A DNA stretch of 12,209 nucleotides from Christensenella sp. UBA1262 (GTDB lineage: Bacteria; Bacillota; Clostridia; Christensenellales; CAG-917): contig DBVO01000041.1 of assembly GCA_002308215.1 (NCBI GenBank), positions 8,579 through 20,787 on the forward strand, read 5' to 3'. A program made the position numbers and the translations under genes. This document shows positions 7,076 through 12,209 of this stretch, piece by piece. The notes under the pieces were generated by a model that had not been told where the DNA came from, made no database searches, and saw only the letters and a program-made list of their open reading frames with translations. Position 1 is the first letter of the stretch. The number at the start of each line of letters is the position of its first letter.

Positions 7076-7105
7076 AAAAAACTCCACATTTGTGGAGTTT
7101 TTTTT
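7076..7105. terminator. Bidirectional terminator between the mscS operon and potD
   Basis: The stem ACTCCACA/TGTGGAGT (7081-7088 and 7091-7098) has five A before it and a run of T after it. It lies 18 bases after the small ORF and 7 bases after the potD stop on the other strand, so it serves both convergent operons. Confidence 0.9.
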
Positions 7106-7112
7106 GTGCTAA

Positions 7113-8561
7113 TTATTCATTATTTTTTTCTGGTGATATTGGTTTTATTTTTCTTGGTCTATATCTTAGTGATTGAACAAGGAAGTATATGCCGAATGCG
7201 AGGCCAACTCCACCTGTTATTCCAAGCAAGCACCACCATAATACAGGGGATACACCATTGCCAGATTTAGCACGTTGCCACATTTGTACAAGTGCTTCGC
7301 CACGAGTTCCAAAATCACGCATGACACCGAGTTTTTCATTGATTTCAGGGTATCTGCCTTCATCTTCAAAATACTCATCTACATCATATTCATTTTCTTC
7401 GAGGAACTCACAAACTTCTACATCGTTTCTCATTAACTCTTTGTCAGCAGCAGAAGTATATCCGATTTCCATAGAGTTTCTTGCTGCAGACATTGGTTGG
7501 CACATATATTCGATAAACATCATAGCTGCGAGTTTATTGTTAACTGATGTTGGGATAACCCAGCCATCATACCAAATATTGCTACCAATTTCTGGGACAT
7601 AGTAACCAAGCAAGTATTCATCTGTTTCTTCATCGTAACTTTCTTCAATTGCCCAAAGAGCATCGCCGGACCATGCAAAGTCTGCATATACGATTTCATT
7701 GAGCATATCATCTTTACCAAAGTCAACTTCGTAACCAGAGATGTGTTCACGTTGCTCTGTTAAAACCTTTTCTGCGGCGCTGAGCATAGCATCATCAGTG
7801 CAGTTAATAAGATCACCGATTGAATAGTCCTCGTATCCATATCCTTCAGGGAGGAGGTCATATTCTTTCATGTAGAGTACTGCTGCAGCATATGTGTCAC
7901 GAACACTGTCTTTCATAAGAATCTTGTTTTCAAGCTCTTCATTTTCTTGGACATTCCAAAGAACACCCCAGCCATATTCATCAAGTTCTTCTTCAGATAC
8001 AATGTTTACATTGTAAAGGATACCAAGTGTGCCCCACATATAAGGTGTCATATACTCAGTGTATGGCTTACCATCTTTAGATTTGACAGCGCTGAACATA
8101 TCAGTTATGACATCTATAACTTCATCTTCAATATTGCCAGAACCTTTGCCAAGAGAAGACATGCCTTCAAAGTCAATTCCAAGTTCATCAAGTTGTGGCT
8201 TAAGCTCATTATAAATATCCTTTTGATTTAATAGACAATCTGCCTTTAAAAGCTTTTCAATTGCATAATCACTTGGGCAAATCAGGTCTACATTTGCATC
8301 GCCTTTTAAAACTTTCGTCATCATTGTTTCATTGGTGTCAAAAGTTGTATAAGTAATCTCAAGGCTATTGCCAGTTACTTCTTCATAGTATTCAGCAAAT
8401 TCATCTAAAAGGTCAGAATCAATATAATCTTCCCAGTTATATATTACGAGACGATCTGTTCCGCCATCTTCATCATCTTTTTTGTTGCAAGCAACAAAGA
8501 GAGGGAGGAGTAGACAAATAATAACTAAAATAACGAATGAGAGTTTAATTATTTTTTTCAT
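7113..8561 (-). CDS. potD: PotD-type spermidine/putrescine-binding protein with C-terminal membrane anchor
   Basis: This is the extracytoplasmic solute-binding subunit of a polyamine ABC importer. The N-terminal signal (residues 1-25) ends in LFVAC, a lipobox-like site with Cys25 as the likely lipidated residue; Phe at -3 is off-consensus. Ligand-site motifs typical of PotD are NWEDYID (42-48), NETM (77-80), CPSDYAIEKL (95-104), YMWGTLGILYN (174-184), AWSGDA (296-301) and IWYDGWVIP (329-337), where Trp330 and Asp332 match the polyamine-binding Trp and Asp of E. coli PotD. At 482 residues it is well above the usual 345-360. It carries a hydrophobic segment near 438-465 followed by the basic RYRPRKIK, which looks like an added C-terminal transmembrane anchor. 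It is the last gene of the operon. Its ATG overlaps the potC stop, behind AAAGGAGG. Putrescine versus spermidine preference cannot be decided. Confidence 0.93.
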   Translation of the reverse strand: MKKIIKLSFVILVIICLLLPLFVACNKKDDEDGGTDRLVIYNWEDYIDSDLLDEFAEYYEEVTGNSLEITYTTFDTNETMMTKVLKGDANVDLICPSDYAIEKLLKADCLLNQKDIYNELKPQLDELGIDFEGMSSLGKGSGNIEDEVIDVITDMFSAVKSKDGKPYTEYMTPYMWGTLGILYNVNIVSEEELDEYGWGVLWNVQENEELENKILMKDSVRDTYAAAVLYMKEYDLLPEGYGYEDYSIGDLINCTDDAMLSAAEKVLTEQREHISGYEVDFGKDDMLNEIVYADFAWSGDALWAIEESYDEETDEYLLGYYVPEIGSNIWYDGWVIPTSVNNKLAAMMFIEYMCQPMSAARNSMEIGYTSAADKELMRNDVEVCEFLEENEYDVDEYFEDEGRYPEINEKLGVMRDFGTRGEALVQMWQRAKSGNGVSPVLWWCLLGITGGVGLAFGIYFLVQSLRYRPRKIKPISPEKNNE

Positions 8562-9382
8562 TATTTTGCCTCCTTTGCCTTTTTCTTACCTTTGCTTACC
8601 TTATAAACATTTGTGCCAAGTACTGTTGCCAAAATGATTATGAAGATAATGCTAAAGATTGCATACCAGAATGGTTCAAGTCCTTGAACACGAGCATCTG
8701 AATAGATATATGTTGAAAGGGTGTTGATACCAGTTGCTGCACCTTTGTTGATTTGAGTAATAATGAAGTCATCCATGGACATCAAGAATGCCATAATGAA
8801 TCCACTAAAGATACCTGGAGCGATGATTGGAACCATAACTTTTGTCATGGCTTTAAGTGGGTTTGCGCCAAGGTCAAGTGCTGCCTCATAGATGTTTGGA
8901 TCCATTGATTCAAGTTTAGGAAGAACACTTAATACAACGTAAGGTGTGCAGAAAGCAATGTGTGCAATGATAAGACGCAAGTAACCTTCAGGGAAAGCGA
9001 ATGTTACAAAGAATATCATGAGAGAAACTGCCATAACAATTTCACTATTGATGATAGGGAATTGGTTAACATTCTCAACGATTCGTCTTGTGCGTCTACC
9101 GAGGTTGAAAATACCGATTGATGCAAAAGCACCCATAATTGTTGCGACAACAGAGGATACTGTTGCGATTAGGAATGTATTCCCAATTGCTTTCCAAAGT
9201 TCAGGCGATTTGTCTGACGTAAATATTGCTTTATATGCTTCAAACGTAAATCCTTGATCAAAATTGAAGTTTGAGCTGTTTGAGAAAGAATATATTATGA
9301 GAAGTACGATTGGTGCATACAATATTACAAGTATGACAAGAAGATAGAACTTCTCAAAGAAACTCTTAATTTTCTTCACCAT
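8561..9382 (-). CDS. potC: PotC-type polyamine ABC transporter permease
   Basis: This 273-residue inner-membrane permease of the binding-protein-dependent type has about six hydrophobic segments, starting at residues 13-33. The cytoplasmic EAA loop that docks on the ATPase PotA is clear at 166-185 (EAALDLGANPLKAMTKVMVP). The MSMDDFIIT stretch (201-209) is characteristic of PotC rather than PotB. It pairs with PotB to form the translocation channel. The ATG overlaps the potB stop (ATGGTGA), with GGAGG a few bases upstream, and its own stop overlaps the potD ATG, so potB, potC and potD are translationally coupled. The C-terminal tail is strongly basic (KGKKKAKEAK). The length is normal for the family. 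Confidence 0.94.
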   Translation of the reverse strand: MVKKIKSFFEKFYLLVILVILYAPIVLLIIYSFSNSSNFNFDQGFTFEAYKAIFTSDKSPELWKAIGNTFLIATVSSVVATIMGAFASIGIFNLGRRTRRIVENVNQFPIINSEIVMAVSLMIFFVTFAFPEGYLRLIIAHIAFCTPYVVLSVLPKLESMDPNIYEAALDLGANPLKAMTKVMVPIIAPGIFSGFIMAFLMSMDDFIITQINKGAATGINTLSTYIYSDARVQGLEPFWYAIFSIIFIIILATVLGTNVYKVSKGKKKAKEAK

Positions 9383-10176
9383 AACGACCTCCTTACCGCA
9401 TTTGAATTTGAATTAAATGCGTTCATAATAAGATTTGAAATGAGAACGAATGCCAACATAACGAGTGACATTATTGAGCCAACTCCATAGAGACCTTGTT
9501 CAAAACTTAATTGGATAGAATCACCGAAAAGGAAGATCTTGCCGTTTGAGAGGAGTTGTGAAATTGCATATGTTGAAATGGTTGGTATGAATACCATTGT
9601 GATTCCGCTTATGATACCGCTTGTAGAAAGTGGAAGTGTTGTTTTTAAGAACACAGTAGCTTTGTTTGCACCTAAGTCTTGTGCAGCCTCTGAATAACTC
9701 TTATCAATTGAGGAAAGAGTTGTGTGAAGAGGAAGAATCATAAATGGTAAGTAGTTATATACCATGCCAAATAAAACTGTTCCCATGCCGAGCTCAACAC
9801 CCATTGCGATAAAGATTGCTTTTGTTGCTAATGTACGTATCAAGAAGTTTACGAACATAGGCAATATATAAAGGAGAACAATGATTTTACCACTGGACAT
9901 CTTTGAGCAAATATATGCAACAGGGTAGCCTATGAGCAAACAGAACGCAGTTGTTATGATGCCCACTAGCAAAGAATTGCCCAGAACAATAAGGTTCGCA
10001 CGAGAAGTGAAGAACACCTTAAAGTTCTCAAGTGTTAAATTGTTGTCACTGTCGAGGAATGCATTGACAAGAATCAATACAAGAGGGATGACAACAAAGA
10101 GCAACAAAAAGAGGATGTAAGGGATACTAAACACCTTTTTTGTCAGCCTAAGTTTTTTAAACTTTATTTTTGCCAA
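9376..10176 (-). CDS. potB: PotB-type polyamine ABC transporter permease (TTG start)
   Basis: This is the second permease of the polyamine importer. I set the start at TTG 10174-10176, giving 266 residues. AAAAGGAGG lies 9 bases upstream of it, inside the last potA codons, and the potA stop ends 1 base before it. The longest open frame begins at an ATG at 10263, but that would read 29 extra Lys/Arg-rich codons out of frame through the potA tail; an ATG at 10212 has only a weak site. The protein has a basic N-terminus, a first hydrophobic segment at about 15-40, further membrane helices, and the EAA loop at 163-182 (EAAQDLGANKATVFLKTTLP) that contacts PotA. The C-terminus overlaps the potC start. 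It is the only gene here ending in TGA. Confidence 0.93.
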   Translation of the reverse strand: MAKIKFKKLRLTKKVFSIPYILFLLLFVVIPLVLILVNAFLDSDNNLTLENFKVFFTSRANLIVLGNSLLVGIITTAFCLLIGYPVAYICSKMSSGKIIVLLYILPMFVNFLIRTLATKAIFIAMGVELGMGTVLFGMVYNYLPFMILPLHTTLSSIDKSYSEAAQDLGANKATVFLKTTLPLSTSGIISGITMVFIPTISTYAISQLLSNGKIFLFGDSIQLSFEQGLYGVGSIMSLVMLAFVLISNLIMNAFNSNSNAVRRSLW

Positions 10177-10177
10177 C

Positions 10178-11827
10178 TTATTCGCCCTCCTTTTCCGATT
10201 GTTCTTGGTCATCAGCCTTTTCTTCTTCATCAGCAAGAAGTGGAGCTTCTTTTGCTTCTTCAAGAATCTCTTCTACCACATCGAATTCTTCTGGTTCTTG
10301 TTCGCGAATCTCTTCGATGTAAGCTTGTTCTTCAGCTGTTAAAGTTTCATCTATAACGACTTTTTCTTCTTGATGTTCAGTTTCATCACGTTTTTCAATA
10401 ATGATCTTATCTGGGGCAATCTTAATACCAACGCGGTCGCCTTTGAACCAATCATAGTCTGTATCAGCGAAGAAGTTATAGTGATCATCTGTTGATAAGA
10501 TTGCTTGATAATAACTTCCTTTATAGATGGAAGATACTACTGTAGCAGATATGATACCATCATCTTCATCATCAGTAATTTCGACATCATCAAAGTCAAT
10601 AACAACTCTAACAGGTGTACCTTCTGGGAGGTCGGTTTTGCATTCGAAATCAGCACCACAAATCTCTACGAGATTTTCACCTGTAATAACTGTATCAAGT
10701 TCATTCATAAGGCGAGTCTTGTGCATGATGTGGAGATCAAATGGTTTAATATATAAACCAACTGTTTCGCCAACCTCATAACCTTCTGTGTCGTGAGCCA
10801 TAAGTTCATTTTCGTTTGCCATCAATGTTACTTGATAGTGGTCACCCTTGAAGACAGAAGAAATAACTTCTGCAGTAATAAGTGCATCTTTTGAATTTTT
10901 ATCTTTAATTTTGAGATCTTCTGGACGAATGATGACGTCGATTGGCTCATTTGGTTTGAATCCTTTGTCAACGCATTCAAAAACATGATCACAGAATTCA
11001 ACTTTATAGTCCTCAAGCATTACACCAGAAAGGATTGTGCTTTCACCAATAAAGTCTGCGACGAATGCGTTTGCTGGTTCGTCATAAACTTTTTCAGGGG
11101 AAGCGATTTGTTGAATCTCACCATATCTCATAACAACAATTTTGTCGCTCATGGTTAATGCTTCTTCTTGGTCGTGAGTAACATAAATAAATGTAATACC
11201 AAGGCGTTTATGCATATCCATAAGTTCAAGTTGCATGTCTTTTCTCATCTTGAGGTCAAGAGCACCAAGTGGTTCATCAAGGAGAAGAACTTCTGGCTCA
11301 TTGACAAGTGCGCGCGCAATAGCAACACGTTGTTGTTGACCACCAGAAAGTGAAGACACGTTTCTGTGTCCATAGTCTTCAAGATCCACGAGCTTTAAGA
11401 AACGATTAACTTTTTCTTTAATTTCAGCTTTTGTATATTTGCGGAAAAGTTGAACAGTTTCACCTTTCTTATTAACTTTTGTTCCATTAGGAACAACTTT
11501 AAGTTTCAAACCAAATGCAATATTGTTGAACACGTTAAGATGTGGGAACAATGCATACTTTTGGAAAACTGTATTAACAGGGCGAAGGTGTGGCGGAACA
11601 TTAGTAATATCTTTTCCGTTAAAAATGATTTTGCCACTTGTTGGAAGTTCAAAACCAGCAATCATACGGAGAGTAGTTGTTTTTCCGCAACCGCTAGGGC
11701 CGAGAAGTGTGACGAATTCGCCACGCTTGATGGTAAGACTTGCATTCTTTACAGCATCTTTGCCATCATACGTTTTATAAACGTTTCTAAGTTCGATGAT
11801 GTTGTCAACAGGTGTGATGTTTTTCAT
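10178..11827 (-). CDS. potA: PotA-type polyamine ABC transporter ATPase with duplicated C-terminal domain and acidic tail
   Basis: This ATPase subunit powers polyamine import at the cytoplasmic face of PotB/PotC. Motifs are Walker A GPSGCGKT (43-50), Q-loop Gln89, signature LSGGQQQR (160-167), Walker B LLLDEP (181-186) and switch His218, all intact. There is an extra basic insertion at about 108-135. Beyond the ATPase (about 1-255) it differs from standard PotA (about 350-380 residues). Two TOBE-type units are visible, at about 268-370 and 375-480, sharing patterns such as ISSVFKGDHYQ versus VSSIYKGSYYQ. The second has lost the RPED motif of the first (301-304). A Glu-rich tail (482-549) follows. 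The ATG at 11827 is preceded by AAAAGGAA. Upstream, 34 bp away, is the cupin regulator. TOBE domains in this family are regulatory; a doubled one suggests altered control of uptake. Confidence 0.95.
   Translation of the reverse strand: MKNITPVDNIIELRNVYKTYDGKDAVKNASLTIKRGEFVTLLGPSGCGKTTTLRMIAGFELPTSGKIIFNGKDITNVPPHLRPVNTVFQKYALFPHLNVFNNIAFGLKLKVVPNGTKVNKKGETVQLFRKYTKAEIKEKVNRFLKLVDLEDYGHRNVSSLSGGQQQRVAIARALVNEPEVLLLDEPLGALDLKMRKDMQLELMDMHKRLGITFIYVTHDQEEALTMSDKIVVMRYGEIQQIASPEKVYDEPANAFVADFIGESTILSGVMLEDYKVEFCDHVFECVDKGFKPNEPIDVIIRPEDLKIKDKNSKDALITAEVISSVFKGDHYQVTLMANENELMAHDTEGYEVGETVGLYIKPFDLHIMHKTRLMNELDTVITGENLVEICGADFECKTDLPEGTPVRVVIDFDDVEITDDEDDGIISATVVSSIYKGSYYQAILSTDDHYNFFADTDYDWFKGDRVGIKIAPDKIIIEKRDETEHQEEKVVIDETLTAEEQAYIEEIREQEPEEFDVVEEILEEAKEAPLLADEEEKADDQEQSEKEGE
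10186..10194 (-). promoter_or_regulatory. Ribosome binding site that sets the potB start
   Basis: AAAAGGAGG on the minus strand overlaps the final potA codons. The 9-base gap to TTG 10174-10176 is near ideal, while the ATGs at 10212 and 10263 lie upstream of it. Confidence 0.8.
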
Positions 11828-11861
11828 GTTTGTTTCCTTTTATTTATTCAATATTTTTTTA

Positions 11862-12209
11862 TCAAAATGTTGGTGGAGCTGCAATCCAAAGAACAACAGC
11901 TTTTTCGCCAGTGCGATTTTCAAGATGATGAGGGCGTTCTGAGGAGTAATAGAATACTTCGCCTTTTTTTACATTGTATGCGGATTTGCCAAGATGCAAT
12001 GTAATACTGCCTTTTAAGACATAACCAAATTCTTCTCCTTCATGAGGGACATCTTCTTCAAGAGATGAGTGAGGCTCAATTGTTACAAGAATTGGCTCCA
12101 TCTCATTCTTTTGAGAGTTTGGCACTAACCACTCAATTTTATGCGTTGGTGCTATCTTTTCAATAAACTCTGCTTCAGTGAAGACAACTTTTTCTTCTTT
12201 TTCATCACG
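11862..12209 (-). CDS. Cupin-domain end of a probable XRE/cupin transcriptional regulator (5' partial)
   Basis: The frame is open to the window edge, so 115 C-terminal residues are visible and the N-terminus is missing. They form a cupin_2 domain: PHEGEEFGYVLKG (55-67 of the visible part) is the first cupin motif with His and Glu ligands, and PHHLEN (93-98) is the second. The preceding KIEWLVPNSQKNEMEPI and the final LWIAAPP match, from memory, the sensor half of XRE-family helix-turn-helix/cupin regulators that often sit directly upstream of potABCD in Clostridia. The helix-turn-helix itself is outside the window, so this part is inference. It lies 34 bp upstream of potA on the same strand with no terminator between, so it is probably the first gene of the operon and senses polyamines or a related ligand. 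Confidence 0.82.
   Translation of the reverse strand, partial: RDEKEEKVVFTEAEFIEKIAPTHKIEWLVPNSQKNEMEPILVTIEPHSSLEEDVPHEGEEFGYVLKGSITLHLGKSAYNVKKGEVFYYSSERPHHLENRTGEKAVVLWIAAPPTF

Noticed and set aside
7189..7602. 137-codon open frame on the + strand opposite potD
   Set aside because: It is antisense to a clear PotD; its Ser/Pro-rich product reflects the complement of acidic codons.
9376..9378. TGA stop of potB as a possible recoded Trp codon
   Set aside because: PotB ends at the normal family length here, the potC start overlaps this stop, and TGG is used for Trp throughout, so the standard bacterial code fits.
11450..12004. 184-codon open frame on the + strand opposite potA and the cupin gene
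   Set aside because: It crosses two real genes on the other strand, and its Cys/Phe/Asn-rich product is what a reversed potA reading gives. It is a shadow frame.
1..12209. CRISPR arrays, insertion sequences, phage genes, tRNA or rRNA genes
   Set aside because: I found no regularly spaced repeats, transposase or integrase motifs, terminal inverted repeats or RNA-gene signatures.

Overview
The window looks like a stretch of chromosome from a low-GC, Gram-positive-type anaerobe, most likely a member of the Clostridia (Bacillota). The evidence is AT-rich sequence, strong AGGAGG-type ribosome binding sites, short A/T-flanked terminators, TAA as almost the only stop codon, and gene families in arrangements common in that class. 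I cannot place it to genus. There is no sign of phage, IS elements, CRISPR, tRNA or rRNA. The content is almost entirely membrane transport plus one RNA-binding protein.

Region 1 (1-2287, + strand) holds the 3' end of one ABC exporter half-transporter gene, followed 1 bp later by a complete second half-transporter. The nucleotide-binding motifs are complementary. The first subunit has Asp in place of the catalytic Glu and Gln in place of the switch His. The second has a normal Glu and His but a changed signature, LSQGQ. This is the pattern of a heterodimeric exporter with one degenerate and one working ATP site. A hairpin terminator follows. Behind it is about 150 bp that stays open in the same frame and ends in a zinc-knuckle-like CPHC motif, probably a gene remnant. 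A bidirectional terminator closes the region.

Region 2 (2513-5403, - strand) is a trkA-trkH potassium uptake operon. Its near-consensus promoter lies in the intergenic region at 5404-5706. A second promoter in the same region faces the other way and drives region 3 (5707-7057, + strand): an MscS-type mechanosensitive channel, a YhbY/CRM-domain RNA-binding protein and an unrecognised 59-residue charged protein, translationally coupled to one another. Potassium uptake and osmotic-release channel genes therefore diverge from one 300-bp regulatory region. This fits opposing roles in osmotic adaptation.

Region 4 (7113-12209, - strand) is a spermidine/putrescine ABC importer operon, read right to left as regulator (cupin end only), potA, potB, potC, potD, with start/stop overlaps between potB/potC and potC/potD. 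Three points stand out. PotA is about 549 residues, because the C-terminal TOBE-type domain is duplicated and followed by an acidic tail of nearly 70 residues. PotB most likely starts at a TTG codon just after the potA stop. PotD carries an extra C-terminal transmembrane helix in addition to its N-terminal lipoprotein-like signal. A bidirectional terminator (7076-7105) separates regions 3 and 4.

I do not see a clearly new multi-gene system. The most unusual points are the PotA/PotD architecture, the CPHC remnant and the small charged protein.
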